Notes under the pieces: generated by a model
The model's input: the letters and a program-made list of their open reading frames with translations, nothing else
The model's database searches: none
Told to the model about the DNA's origin: nothing
Part shown: positions 32,938-43,504 of the stretch, in pieces
Numbering within the stretch: the stretch's first letter is position 1
How the letters are laid out: each line of letters starts with the position of its first letter
Assembly (NCBI RefSeq): GCF_003265705.1
Contig: NW_020312903.1
Coordinates: forward strand, 21,744,864 to 21,808,863
Direction of reading: 5' to 3'
Source of the DNA: Callorhinus ursinus
Taxonomy: Eukaryota > Chordata > Mammalia > Carnivora > Otariidae
Length of the DNA stretch: 64,000 nt
Position numbers and translations under genes: made by a program

Positions 32938-33125
32938 GCTAATGGTTACCAGAGAGGAGGAGGGTGGGAAGATGGGTGAAATAAGTGATGGAATTAAAGA
33001 ATACACTTAATCCTGATGAGGACTGTGAATTGTTGAATCACTGTATTGTATACCTGAAACTAATATAACACTGCATGTTAATTATACTGGAAGTAAAATT
33101 AAAAACTTAACTAAATAAAATAAAT
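32938..33125 (+). mobile_element. 5'-truncated L1 insertion with target-site duplication
   Basis: Only the last about 190 bp of an L1 3' UTR: GGTTACCAGAGAGGAGGAGG, GACTGTGAATTGTTGAATCAC, GTATACCTGAAACTAATATA, GCATGTTAATTATACTGG, AAATAAAATAAATA tail. Duplication AAAATATATTCTG / AAAATACATTCTG at about 32925-32937 and 33126-33138. A typical truncated retrotransposition. Confidence 0.85.
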
Positions 33126-33138
33126 AAAATACATTCTG

Positions 33139-33599
33139 TTTAGAACAAAAGAAAATTATATCACTAGATTATATCAACATTTTGCTCAAAGAATCTATAC
33201 CGCACCCCTTACCATTGACATCTAGCACTCCCAGATTATTAGGGGTATTGGCATTGAGCCCTATATCAAATTATAGGCAGATGTTGTTTATTATTATAAT
33301 TCCATCCTAACCTTCCATTGAAGTCAGAATGGGAAAATAATCATGTGACTGAACATCATCATCATGAATATCATCCAGTGACTTCATTGGTCACCAAAGT
33401 GGATTTGGGAGATCTGGTTGATCAGGAAAATTCCACCTCCTTTTTCAGTCTGCCTGGTTTGCTATCCAAGTTCTCAGCTTGGACAAAGAGGTGGCTGTCT
33501 CTAGATGGGAACCTCTTGCTTCAGGCAGGAGCCCGAGTGGGCTGTTTCAATGGTGAAACACCAATCCTAGTGTAATGCTTACTGGCCCTCCTTTTAGCT
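33139..33599. other. Single-copy DNA with a small ORF
   Basis: An 85-codon ORF (33318-33575) holds His-rich text near its start. No domain, no convincing splice sites; I treat it as chance. Confidence 0.35.
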
Positions 33600-34131
33600 T
33601 ATTTTTGTGGTCCTTCTTCATTTCCCTGGACTCTTTAATATCGGGGTACTGGAAAGTTCAGTCATTAGACTTGTCTTCTCTCCCAATATTTACTCCCCTA
33701 AGTCTATACACTGAAGACTCCCAAATTTATAATTCTTGCCAGGATTTTCCACTGTAATCCAAGCTCATATGTCCCACCACCTGCTTGAAACCTCCATGTG
33801 AATGTCTAATAGGTATCTAAAACTCAACATGTTGAAAATTGAGTTTTGGATCTTCCTTCCAAACCTGATTCAACCATAGTCTTTCCTATCTCAGTTTATG
33901 ATAACTCTGTCCTTCCATTTGTGTAGGTAAAATTCTTGGGGTTATGCTTGTCTCTTATTTTTATCACTTCCAAATCTACCTTCAAAATAGTTTTAGAGGC
34001 CAGCCATGTCTCATCGCCTTCACCCTTTCTGCCTTTGTCTGAGCCACAATTCACCTGAATAGTGTCCTAGCTCATTTCCCTTGTACCACTCTAACCTCCT
34101 CTTCCCAGGCCTCATTCATTTTTGCCCTTTA
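33600..34131 (+). mobile_element. L2, sense, left part
   Basis: CCAAATTTATAATTCTTGCC, CATGTGAATGTCTAATAGGTATC, AAACTCAACATGTTGAAAATTG, TTCTTGGGGTTATGCTTGTC and CTACCTTCAAAATAG follow the L2 internal order ('ttggatgtctaataggcatct', 'ttaacatgtccaaaactg', 'cttggagtcatccttg'). Interrupted by the L1 at 34132-34877. Confidence 0.65.
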
Positions 34132-34877
34132 ATTTTTATTTATTTATTTTTAAAATTCCAGTATAATTTTCAGTTGTACAATATAGTGATTCAGTAATTC
34201 TATACATTACTCAGTGTTCATCCTGATGAGTGTACTCTTAATCCCCTTCATCTGTTTCACCCATTCACCACCCACCTCTCCTCTGGCAACCAGCAGTTTG
34301 TTCTTTATATTGAAGAGTCTGGTTTTCTGTTTGTCTCTTTTTTTTTTCTTTTTTTGCTTTGTTTCTTAAATTTTACATATGAGTGAAATCATGTGGTATT
34401 TCTCTTTCTCTGACTGACTTATTTCACTTAGTAGAATACCCTCTAGATCCACTCATGTTGTTGCAAATGGCAAGATTTCATTCTTTTTTATGGTTGAGTA
34501 GTATTCATTGTATATACGTATCACATCTTCTTTATCCATTCATTTATCAATGGACACTGAGGTTTTTTTTTCATATCTTGGCTACTGTAAATAATGAAAA
34601 GATGCTCAACATCACTCATCATCAGGAAAATGCAAATCAAACCACAATGAGATATCACCTCACACCTGTCATGATGGCTAGAATAAAAAACACAAGAAAC
34701 AACAAGTGTTGGCGAGGATGTGGAGAAGAAAGAACCCTCATGCACTGTTGGTGGGAATGAAAACTGATGCAGCCACTGTGGAAAACAATATGGAGGTTGA
34801 AAAAAAAGTTGAAAATAGAGCTACCCTATGATTCAGTAATTCCACTACTGGGTATTTACCTATGCTTTATTCTTAAC
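34132..34877 (-). mobile_element. L1 with inverted 5' segment (twin priming), nested in L2
   Basis: From about 34132 to 34596 the sequence is antisense L1 3' UTR and ORF2 end (AATATAGTGATTCAGTAATTC, CCTCTGGCAACCAGCAG, TTTTTTATGGTTGAGTAG, TATCTTGGCTACTGTAAATA). From about 34597 it switches to sense ORF2 C-terminal text (GATGCTCAACATCACTCATC, CAAACCACAATGAGATATC, GCACTGTTGGTGGGAATG, CTACTGGGTATTTACC). The two pieces adjoin in a normal L1 but lie head to head here, with a small loss at the junction. The 125-codon ORF across it is partly ORF2 remnant. Confidence 0.85.
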
Positions 34878-35391
34878 CCAGAAGCCAGAATAATTCTTTT
34901 AAAATGTTAGCCAGCCACTTAATCATATCTCTCTTCCTCTCAAGGCCTTCCAAAGCCTCTCCACCCTGCTTCCCTGTCTTACTCAGAATAAAAGCCAATG
35001 CCTAATTAATGCCCTATAATATCCACCATAATCTGGCTTCCTGTTCTCACTCTGACTTCATCATCTAGAGCTCCCGTGCTCATGTACCCAGCTTGAGGAC
35101 ACCACCGTCCTTGTTCTTTAGTCACACTCTGAGCATGCTACCACCTTACCACCTTTGTATTTCTTTGTTCTACCCAGCACCCTCTTCCTTTGATAACCGC
35201 CATGGCTCCTTCCTCACCTCAACTCTATTTCTGTTCAAATGTTACTTTCTCATTGAGACCTTCTTTAAGTACCTTTAAAAAATTCAGTTCTGTTTACTCC
35301 ACTAGAAGATAAGCTCCATGAGGAAAAGAATTTTTTTTTTCTGTTTTGTTCACAGTAGAATCCTCAGCAGTTCAAACAGCTGTAAGAATTC

Positions 35392-35393
<2 letters not shown>
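34878..35393 (+). mobile_element. L2, sense, right part
   Basis: Resumes at CCAGAATAATTCTTTTAAAATG and continues with AAGGCCTTCCAAAGCCTC, CAGAATAAAAGCCAATGCC, AATCTGGCTTCCTGTTCTC, GTTCAAATGTTACTTTCTC and AGAAGATAAGCTCCATGAGG, i.e. the L2 3' third in order. Together with 33600-34131 this is one of the longest L2 copies in the window. Confidence 0.75.
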
Positions 35394-35394
<1 letters not shown>

Positions 35395-35438
<44 letters not shown>

Positions 35439-35462
35439 ATTTTATATATATATATATATATT
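35395..35462. repeat. (CA)n and (TA)n compound microsatellite
   Basis: (AC)20, GAGATTT, then (TA)n to 35462. Confidence 0.95.
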
Positions 35463-35861
35463 TTAATAAATCAATGACCTTTCCTTAAATTCTTTCCTTT
35501 AATCTCTAAATAATATACCTACTTTACTATGGGTATCTTGGTGCCCTTACCATTTCTGAAGATATAAAAGGGGATTTTAAATTTGCCTGCCATTTGCACC
35601 AGACTTGTTGCTTCTGATTCATGCTGTAGGCTCAATTCCAATTACCTTAGATACAGTTGGTTCCACTGCTACCAGAATCTGTCCTCTGCTTGAACCTGCT
35701 TAACGCACACATGGAGGCATCCTTCCCTAAGGTGTCATGAATGCAGCTTTTTATGGATAATTTTAAGATAATAAAAGGTATTACATCACCAAAGAGAAAA
35801 TAGTTTAAAAATCAATAATAAGCATAATAGTTCATAAAGCTTATTGGCTATTCTCTGCCTC
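35463..35861. other. Single-copy DNA
   Basis: Nothing recognised. Confidence 0.4.
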
Positions 35862-35874
35862 AGATTATGTCTTT

Positions 35875-36070
35875 TTTTTTTTAAGATTTTATTTATTTAT
35901 TTGACCGAGAGAGACACAGTGAGAGAGGGAACACAAGCGGGGGGAGTGGGAGAGGGAAAAGCAGGCTTCCCGCAGAGCAGAGAGCCCAATGTGGGGCTCG
36001 ATCCCAGGACCCTGGGATCATGACCTGAGCTGAAGGCAGACGCTTAACAACTGAGCTACCCAGGCGCCCC
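35875..36070 (-). mobile_element. Can-SINE, antisense, young copy
   Basis: AAGATTTTATTTATTTATTTGAC, GAGACACAGTGAGAGAGGG, GCAGGCTTCCCGCAGAGCAG, GATCCCAGGACCCTGGGATC, GAGCTACCCAGGCGCCCC. Perfect target duplication AGATTATGTCTTT at 35862-35874 and 36071-36083. Confidence 0.95.
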
Positions 36071-36083
36071 AGATTATGTCTTT

Positions 36084-36880
36084 CTTGCTCTCGTGTGAAA
36101 CTTTGGATATTTGTTTATCTTTACATTTCTAGGTTTTAGTTGTGGTCTAATTATGAAACTACAAAAGTTGGTACATTAAAACTTATAGATTATAAAAACT
36201 ATTCAGTAGTTTAGACCCATTACTGCATCCATTTTGGATCCAGAGTAGAAACTTGAACCATATAAACTTTTATGTTTAGAGCTCTCATAAGTAATTTTTT
36301 TCTTTGATATATAAGTTATAGATTTAGTTGTGAGATATTTAACCTTTGCTATGTTTGTTTTATCCTCTTTTGATAAAGAAGTCTTTCTTTTTCCATTTCT
36401 CTAATCAAGTTATCTTTATTGCGAGGCAGTTTTCTTTTTAAATGGTTAGCTTTGTTTTGTTAGTGGCCATAATGAAAATTACATTTTGTGTTGTGAATAT
36501 TAAGCTTTAATGACTAAGTGATTAAAATACGGATTTTACAATGCATTTGCCTTTTATTCCATTGGGAGAAACACTAAAGTTGCCCAAAAAAACATTTTAA
36601 CATTTGAATTGCAAAAATAATGAAGCTCTTACTCAAATTTCTTATAATAGAAATATTTTTTTGATATTCCCAAGAAGGAAATAACAGATTTCTTTAATAT
36701 CTTGCGGTGTATATATATCAAGTGAAGATATTAACTAGCCCCATTCACTGTTCAATGACACACACATATATATGTAAATTTGGCATATATATTAAAAACA
36801 TATAAATATCTACAAATTCAAAGGGTGAGAAAGGGTGAGAAAAAAACTGATTATTATATCTTATGGTATTTGGGTGAACT
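36084..36880. other. Single-copy AT-rich DNA
   Basis: Contains a perfect tandem copy of AAGGGTGAGA (36820-36839) and TA-rich tracts near 36760-36800. No gene. Confidence 0.4.
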
Positions 36881-36882
36881 GC

Positions 36883-36990
36883 TTTTTTTTTTAAGATTTT
36901 ATATATTTATTTGAGAAAAAGAGAGAACGGGGCAGAGGGAGAAGCAGACTCTGATTCCCCGCTAAGCAGGGAACCCAGACTGCGGGCTTC
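36883..36990 (-). mobile_element. Truncated Can-SINE, antisense
   Basis: Tail and body present (AAGATTTTATATATTTATTTG, GGCAGAGGGAGAAGCAGAC, CCCCGCTAAGCAGGGAACCC), but it stops after GACTGCGGGCTTCC. The tRNA-like head is missing, so it is 5'-truncated or deleted. Confidence 0.85.
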
Positions 36991-37124
36991 CATGACTATT
37001 GTTGAATGGTGATTTTACTCAAAAGAAGCAGTGTGATGCTCTTCACAGTCTTTGTATTTTAATTTTTATAATAATATGTACTCAGGGCTTTATATTAATT
37101 AAAGATGACTCAAAATAATTATTT
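36991..37124. other. Short single-copy DNA
   Basis: Nothing recognised. Confidence 0.4.
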
Positions 37125-37240
37125 CAATTTTTAAAATTTATTCTTATTTATTTTTTAAATTCTATTATAATTAACCTACAGTGCTATATTAGTTTCATAT
37201 ATATAGTGAATTGTTGTAAATCTAGTGCTTAGTACAAATC
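37125..37240 (-). mobile_element. L1 3' tip, antisense
   Basis: AAATTCTATTATAATTAACC then CAGTGCTATATTAGTTTCATA match the reverse of a carnivore L1 3' terminus. Only about 100 bp remain. Confidence 0.65.
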
Positions 37241-37479
37241 TTAGAACATTATAGGCACTTAATTCATAATTACTGAATTAATGAATTGCATGGTCCAATT
37301 TAAAGAAGTTTGGCAGGTCATTGTTATCAATAGGAGTGCTATGGGTATCAGAAGTAGAATTTTAAAATATGAAGATTCCTCCAAGTTATTGAGAAATAAT
37401 ATATTGTTGATTAAATTTTAGTTTTCTTGACTCTACCATTTATATTTAATAACTGTTAGCTGAAGCTAATTATTACTTA

Positions 37480-37840
37480 CATTCATTTATTCAATAACTA
37501 GTTATTAACAACTTTATGGCAAACATTGTCCTGAGCACTGGGAATGAATGCAACAGTTAATAAAACAAAAAATATATTCCCTTATAAAATGAATAAATAC
37601 CATTTTTTCACATACAGTGCAGTGGAGAAAATAAAGCTGACTAAGGGAATGAAACGCTGCAGTGTAAGAGCAGGGGCATACTTTTTACATTCTCTTCAGA
37701 TAAGGACCTTCAGAAGTGCTAACATTTAGGTAAACCCTTAAGTAACTGATGGAGGGAACCATATGAATATTGGGTAGGCTGGGGAGAGAGCCAGGCAAAA
37801 GGAACAGCAGTTGCAAACACCAAGAAGAGAACATGCTAAA
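37480..37840 (-). mobile_element. L2 3' third, antisense (left piece)
   Basis: CATTCATTTATTCAATAAC, CATTGTCCTGAGCACTGGG, GAATGCAACAGTTAATAAAAC, GTGGAGAAAATAAAGC, TAGGTAAACCCTTAAGTAAC and GCCAGGCAAAAGGAACAGCAG are reverse L2 in order. Confidence 0.7.
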
Positions 37841-37869
37841 TATGGGATTTGAAATCACAACTAAATAAT

Positions 37870-38095
37870 CCTTTCCTTGCTGTAGTTCCTGTCCCCCCTC
37901 CACTGCTCTCCTTCTTCCCGTTGCACTTATCCCCTTCTGACATACAATAGAATTTACTTCTTATGTTGGTAGTTTCTGCACTTCTTCCCACTGCAGTGAA
38001 AGCTCTACAAAGAAGAGTGTCTGTTGTGTTCACCAGTGTAACCTAAATGCCTAGAATAGCATCCAACTCACAGCTGGTACTCAGTAGATCTTCAC
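37870..38095 (+). mobile_element. L2 3' end, sense, lying inside an antisense L2
   Basis: CTTATCCCCTTCTGACATAC, TGAAAGCTCTACAAAGAAGAG, TGTTGTGTTCACCAGTGTAAC and TGCCTAGAATAGCATCC are the L2 end in sense, between two antisense L2 pieces. Confidence 0.65.
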
Positions 38096-38310
38096 TGTGC
38101 CAGTTGACATTATATTTGGGGGACCGCAAGATCGTGTGGCAGTGAACAGTATATAGGGGTGTAGTGGCATCAAGTGAGGACAGAGGGCCAGGATCAATAA
38201 TTGTATGGCTTTATAAGCCATGGAAAAGACTTTGTATTTTCTCCTAAGTGTGATAGGAAGCTTCTGGAGGGTTGAGAGTAAGAGAGTGGAATGGCCTGAT
38301 TCACATATTT
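38096..38310 (-). mobile_element. L2, antisense (right piece)
   Basis: GGCCAGGATCAATAATTGTATGG, TATTTTCTCCTAAGTGTGATAG, GAAGCTTCTGGAGGG and GAATGGCCTGATTCACAT match the reverse L2 upstream of the left piece. Confidence 0.65.
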
Positions 38311-38654
38311 ACAGATCTTATAGACTGTTGTGTGGACAACCATCCACATTCTCCAGCAGCTACCAGTTGTGTGGACAAACACACCAATGTGCTAATAACT
38401 CACCTATTGCAGACCTTAGTAAGGGCCACAGCTGAAGTACAGACTAATTATGTGAGGATAGAAAGATTCTGGACTGGTAAGACTTCCTAGATGAGGGAGC
38501 ACTGGAGTTAGATCTTGAATATGAGTAAAAAGAAAATTTCAGGCAAAAGAAAACAATTGGGCAAGGGATAAATGCAACACGATCTTTGGGTAGAATAAAG
38601 AAATTTGGAAAGTAGGTTTGGATTCTGAGTACTGAGAAGGTGACAATGACAGTA
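38311..38654. other. Diverged antisense L2-like or single-copy DNA
   Basis: May continue the antisense L2 to about 38480. A duplicated phrase GTTGTGTGGACAA occurs at 38327 and 38368. Overlapping ORFs on both strands have no domain. Confidence 0.35.
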
Positions 38655-38845
38655 AATGCTCTAAATACATTATTTCACTTAATTTTTATCAAACCCCATT
38701 GAGTTAAAGCCTATTTTAATCTCCACTTTTCAGAAAACTGAGGCTCAGAGAAGCTTAGTCAAAGCTTTATGCAATAGGAAAGAAGCATGGAGATTTGAAC
38801 TTGGATCTGTTTGACGCTAGATCCCATGTACTGAGTTGTTGCTTA
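38655..38845 (-). repeat. MIR SINE, antisense
   Basis: ATTATTTCACTTAATTTTTATC, CACTTTTCAGAAAACTGAGGCTCAGAG and GATTTGAACTTGGATCTG are clear reverse MIR blocks. Confidence 0.8.
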
Positions 38846-39929
38846 ATAATACAGTCAAAATTCAAAGAATTACCCAGTTCCTTGCATTTGATCAGTTCAA
38901 TCAAATTAATATTTATTTTGCATGACTGGGGCTGCTAATGTGTATAATGCTGTCCAAAGCACCATAATCATCTTACTGATTATGGTCCTTTTTATATTAA
39001 AGCAAAGCATTTATAATAAGAATTTCTCTCTTTGTTGTGAAATGTTAATAATATTTATGTTCCTTTCATTTATTTATGTGTGGTGAATGTCAAGTACAAG
39101 GCAGATAAATTGAAGAAATTAATAAATGCCCATAATTTATCATGACATAATAACCTATTAATTCTGTGTCTGCATGGCCTTGTAATCAACAAGCTGAAAA
39201 ACTGTGACTTGACCATAGTCATTTAGATATCTACAATTCCAACTAGGAAGTTGTGATTCAGGGCGTAATAATAACTTCTAATAATTCACTAATATTCACA
39301 TTCATTTAAAATGAAGTTTTGCCAAGGTTATTCCCTAGGTGGTGTTTAAACTTTTCATTCCTTATTTAGTTATTGGACTGAAGAATATACTGATAACACA
39401 TAACTGGTCACAACACCTGGCCTTAGAAAAGAGAAGAAACATTAAAAATGGAATTTAATGCAGAAAAGGTGAAAAGATAGACTTCTTAAAGAAGAAATAT
39501 TAACCTGTGGCTTTGAGGATAAGCATACACCAGATCAGTGTTTCTTGATCTTGTTCACATTATAGCACAAATAGGAAATCATAATATTTTTACATTACAT
39601 GAATGTAGACAGAGGAGGATGCTCAAGCCTGGTATTGAGTACTTTAGGCACTGTGGAAGCCCCAGGATCTGACGAGTCACCCTGAAGCTGAGAGACTGCT
39701 GTTTCAGTGCACCTGTGATCTATTTGTAACACACTGGCTGGGAAGCTCTGTCCTAGTTAGCTCAGAATGATTCATGGTATGACCAAGAAAAGCAGGACAT
39801 TTTTATCTTTCTTATGTTCAGTTTGACTATAAAAAAAAAAATCCCACTATATCAGCTATCCCTTAATCCTGTTTGCACATTGAAAAAAAAAATCCTGGGG
39901 AGATTTAGAAAAATACCACTTTGGCATCC
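38846..39929. other. Single-copy DNA
   Basis: The part near 39530-39760 (CAGTGTTTCTTGATC...GAAGCTCTGTCCTAG) may be another old hAT-type remnant. Nothing else recognised. Confidence 0.35.
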
Positions 39930-40030
39930 TTAAACTAATTAAATAAAAAATCACCAGTGGTGAGGCCCAGACATTGGTATTTTTTAAAGCACCATAGGGG
40001 ATTCTAAAGTGCAGAATATTCTACTGTACT
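39930..40030. mobile_element. MER5-like (hAT-Charlie) remnant
   Basis: AAATCACCAGTGGTGAGGCCC, ACATTGGTATTTTTTAAAGC and GGGGATTCTAAAGTGCAG resemble the MER5A pattern ('gggcccc...agattctgat...tttttaacaagctcccaggtgattctgatg'). Short and diverged. Confidence 0.45.
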
Positions 40031-40349
40031 AGATGATTGCTAGTGTCTTCTATATCTCTAACCAGCTAGGATTTTAAGTGATGTTAGAAGATAGTCTATA
40101 GAAACCTAAGTTTGGAGAGGCCAGTGAATGTGTGGATGCTGTACAGGGACAATTAAGGAATACCCACAAAAGAGACTGTCTCTCAAAAAAGAGATTGCAA
40201 GACACTACTCATGATGCCTAGGAAAATCCCCATAGACTTAAAATTGCCAGTAAGCTTCCCTTTCTCCTTGTGACAAAATTCAAGTGGAGGCATCAGTCTG
40301 AGACTTTGAGATGAGAGAAAAAGAGATAAGGAGAGGGACAAACACATGT
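40031..40349. other. Single-copy DNA
   Basis: Part of a 132-codon minus-strand ORF; nothing recognised. Confidence 0.4.
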
Positions 40350-40640
40350 GAGATTGTAAGGAAAGGAACTTCGGTATAAGACAACCAACTGTTAATCTGC
40401 TGCAGGGGAGCGTGTAAGCAGTGAAGAGAGGCCTCACCAGACTGGAGAAAGGTTTATTGGACCGCCGTGAAAAGAACGTGGGGGGTGGTGGGGGCCCAGG
40501 CAGTATAGAGGGCGCTGTTGAGGTTGAGGGTGGCAAGCTTGCCAGCACATTGATCGTCTGATGTGCTCCAGCAACGCGCATCAGTTCAGCTTGTAGCAGA
40601 GAATCAGCGTTTGATACAGATGATCGTCTTGCCTACTTGA
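40350..40640. other. CpG-bearing, GC-richer unassigned segment with CTCF-like motif
   Basis: Stands out for CpGs (GACCGCCGTG, AACGTGG, GGGCGCTG, AACGCGCATC, GATCGTC twice). On the minus strand it carries CCAATAAACC near 40455, a possible polyadenylation signal. The minus-strand ORF (40183-40581, 132 codons) is the longest frame in the window, Pro/Ser-rich and low-complexity, with no domain. It could be an LTR or a processed-transcript end; not identified. Confidence 0.35.
40497..40518 (+). promoter_or_regulatory. Candidate CTCF motif
   Basis: GGCAGTATAGAGGGCGCTGT: the right half AGAGGGCGCTG agrees well with CTCF, the left half less. Motif resemblance only. Confidence 0.35.
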
Positions 40641-41110
40641 TTCATGTCAATCTCTCGACTTCTAGGACACATCCCTCTCTTGGTCTCCCCGCATCCCACG
40701 TCACTGGTTGATTCCTACTCATTCTCCCTTGCTGGCTCAGGATTCTTATTGTTGGAGTGCACTAAGGCTTGGGTTTGGACCACTTCTCTTGTCTATTTGC
40801 ATTCACTTCCTGATGACTTCATTCCAGTTTTTTGGTTTTCAGTCTGCATGCTAATGTGGTCTCCAGATTTGTATATTCAACTGCCAACGTGACATCTCTA
40901 TTTAGATGACTAATAGAAACCTCAAACTCAACATGTGCAAAATTGAGCGATTGAATTTTTCCCAAACCTGCTTCTTTCACAGCCTTCATCTCATTTGGTG
41001 GCAATTTCATCCTTTCACTGCTCAGGCCAAAGACCTTGTAGTCGTTCTGGATTCCTTTTTGCCTTTCACAACCCACATCTGATTCATCAGGAAAATCTGA
41101 ATACTTCCAT
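40641..41110 (+). mobile_element. L2 fragment, sense
   Basis: TAGATGACTAATAGAAACCTC, AAACTCAACATGTGCAAAATTG, GCTCAGGCCAAAGACCTTG and CAACCCACATCTGATTCATCAGG are L2 internal blocks in order, the same region as 33730-34000. Confidence 0.65.
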
Positions 41111-41279
41111 AAAATTAAAATAGTTCATCAGATAGCCAGTCACCGAAGAATTCTTTGACATATGTAATCAATTAGAAATTTATCAATTCCTTTTTCATAT
41201 TCTGTCCTGAATTAAAATTAGTGGCAGATAAAACAGTACCAAGATGTAATTTTGATTTATGGGGGACTTTTGTAACCAG
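41111..41279. other. Short single-copy DNA
   Basis: Nothing recognised. Confidence 0.4.
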
Positions 41280-41470
41280 CTAGACCTGGTTTCAAATGAT
41301 ATGACTTTGCCATTTGTCTAAGTGTGATTTTAGACAAGTTATATTTCTCTAAGACTTTGTTTCCTTATATATAACTGAGGAATACCTCCTTCAGAGGGTT
41401 TTATAAAAGGCAACTCTGGCTTCCCTGTAATATCATTCAATAAATAGCAACTATTGAGCTATTGTTATTG
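41280..41470 (+). repeat. MIR SINE, sense
   Basis: GACCTGGTTTCAAATGATATG, AGTGTGATTTTAGACAAGTTA, CTAAGACTTTGTTTCCTTA and CATTCAATAAATAGCAACTATTG are in MIR order. Confidence 0.75.
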
Positions 41471-42204
41471 CCCTTAATGAAAATAAAACAGGATCGTGAT
41501 TGGCTTTGTCTTTCAAATGAAATTCTTGGAAAAAGTAAAATTAAGGAGAAAATAAAATACTTGCTACCATGACAACTGAGGCAGTAGAGAATGTAAAGAA
41601 TAAGAAATGATAGTCTAAAGATTGCTTCAGTCTATTTCAGTGTTTTCACTAATATTGCCTTTGTTTCTGTAATCTTGTAATCTTTCTAATCTTAAACATG
41701 GGATTGTGAGTGGAGTGTCCATCCATATAAATTAAAATGTTTTTTTTAAATGTTCTATTATTCCAAGATAGCTATGATAGCATTATCCTAAAAGCTCTTG
41801 CACAGCCTTGGTTACTATCATGATTCTTCTCTTCCTGTTATCCTATCAGTTAAACCTGTATCTTCTGAGATGGTATAAACAAAGTATTTAACATAAAGTG
41901 AACTCTATGAAGAGCATCAGAACATCTGTTTTGTTTGTTGGACCATACCTTTCTTCTTTTTCTTTATTGTGATATTTCTCCCAATACTCTGTGAATGTGT
42001 GATGGAGATGATTTTATCTGTATGTACATTTGAATGGATGGATGCATGTAAGTTTGCAAATTTATTTTTTCAATCTATTTTCGAAATTGTTTTTTTAAAG
42101 AAAAATCTATTTACTAAACTACTAGGCAGCATTATTTAATACAAACAATATGGGTTGGTAGTTAGAATATCTGGATTTATACATTCTCTTTTTTTGTTCA
42201 TTTA
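41471..42204. other. Single-copy AT-rich DNA
   Basis: Nothing recognised. Confidence 0.4.
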
Positions 42205-42222
42205 TTCACCAACAACTTGACT

Positions 42223-42419
42223 ATTTTTTAAAAATTTTATTTATTTGAGAGAGAGAAAGAGAGAAAGCATGAACAGGGGGAGGAGTAAGGGAGAGGGACA
42301 AGCAGACTCCATGCTGAGCATGGAACCCGACGTGGGGCTCAATCCCATGACCCTGAGATCATGACCTGAACTGAAATCAAGAGTCAGGTGCTTAACTGAC
42401 TGAGTCACCCGAGTATCCC
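42223..42419 (-). mobile_element. Old Can-SINE, antisense
   Basis: TTTTATTTATTTGAGAGAG, GGGACAAGCAGACTCCATGC, AACTGAAATCAAGAGTCAGG, TGAGTCACCCGAGTATCCC. Target duplication TTCACCAACAACTTGACT / TTCGCCAACAACTTGACT at 42205-42222 and 42420-42437. Confidence 0.95.
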
Positions 42420-42437
42420 TTCGCCAACAACTTGACT

Positions 42438-42629
42438 GTTATGTACCAAGCAGTACAAATAGCCCAAACTTTGAATGTTCGGTATACCACATATTAACTG
42501 TAAGAATCTGGGAATTAGAATAAGCATTTTTGAGTTCTCAGGACTAGTCAGTAAGTCAAAATGAGATAATTACCATTAAGATACGACTCATAAAAAGACA
42601 GAAGCAAACAGCCAGAGGAAGATTTGTTT
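42438..42629. other. Single-copy DNA
   Basis: Nothing recognised. Confidence 0.4.
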
Positions 42630-42745
42630 CAAGCATTTCCCAAATATTTATCGGATGCCTACTCTATGCCTTGCCTTGTGCTGGTTCTTGTTAGTGATAG
42701 ACAAGAAATTCTATACAAGACAACTTTTGCATATTAAGGACTCTT
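42630..42745 (-). mobile_element. L2 3' end, antisense
   Basis: CCCAAATATTTATCGGATGCC, CTATGCCTTGCCTTGTGC and GATAGACAAGAAATTC resemble the reverse L2 end. Confidence 0.5.
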
Positions 42746-43490
42746 ACTTCATCTCAACTTTAGAAACTATGCTTCCTGGTTTAAAAAATAAAATCAAAAT
42801 TTTATGTCAGTGACCAAGAATTTTTTTTTTTATCCTGATGCAATAATTATGGTATATAGTAACAGAGGACATATATGGAAACTGGACAGTAACTAAAGTA
42901 GAAAATATAGATTTATCCACAGTGGAAATATTGGCCACAAATCGCTAAGAATTTTGCCAATTTCTAGGGAAAAGTGAAACTTAATATCAAAACTATACTA
43001 TAAAATAGGGCATGTAGGGCATAACCATGTTTAAGTTCAATATGTAATAATCTATGTGTAGTTCTCATGCCATAGAATGGACCCAGTGTTTCTCAACTCA
43101 CTGTATTTATGTTTATAAAAGTCAGAACTCAGAAACCCCTTCAGGTATTATAAAACCTTAAACTATGTGGGCATTTGATATTCATAGTGGTAGATGAAGA
43201 AATAATGTCCTGCCATAGAACTTTATTGTGGTTTTTGCAAAAACAGGCTAATGACATGTATTTTAGAACATGAGATAAATTTAACAAAATACAGTAAAAT
43301 TATTGTGTCATAGAATTATAAAGTTCCAATCCATCAATATTTTTTTCAGTTAAAGGACCAAAACAAAACTCAAGCCTGAATTTCATACAATTTAATATTT
43401 TTAATTTAAGCATGAAGATGTTTATGGACTATTATAATACATGTAAATATTTGTGAAAAACGCCATTCAAGCAAAGAGAAACCAAAGTGC
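42746..43490. other. Single-copy AT-rich DNA
   Basis: Nothing recognised. Confidence 0.4.
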
Positions 43491-43504
43491 AAAGAAGAAA
43501 TAGT

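Noticed and set aside
33318..33575. 85-codon ORF with a His cluster
   Set aside because: The His run comes from a CATCAT-type trinucleotide stretch; no domain or splice context.
34383..34760. 125-codon plus-strand ORF
   Set aside because: It crosses the inverted L1 junction. The second half is L1 ORF2 C-terminal text and the first half is antisense 3' UTR.
24576..35434. Regularly spaced repeats as a CRISPR array
   Set aside because: Only (CA)n and (TA)n microsatellites; no repeat-spacer structure, and the genome is mammalian.
40183..40581. 132-codon minus-strand ORF, the longest in the window
   Set aside because: Low-complexity Pro/Ser/Leu composition, no domain, no splice or promoter context. 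Kept only as part of an unassigned CpG-bearing segment.
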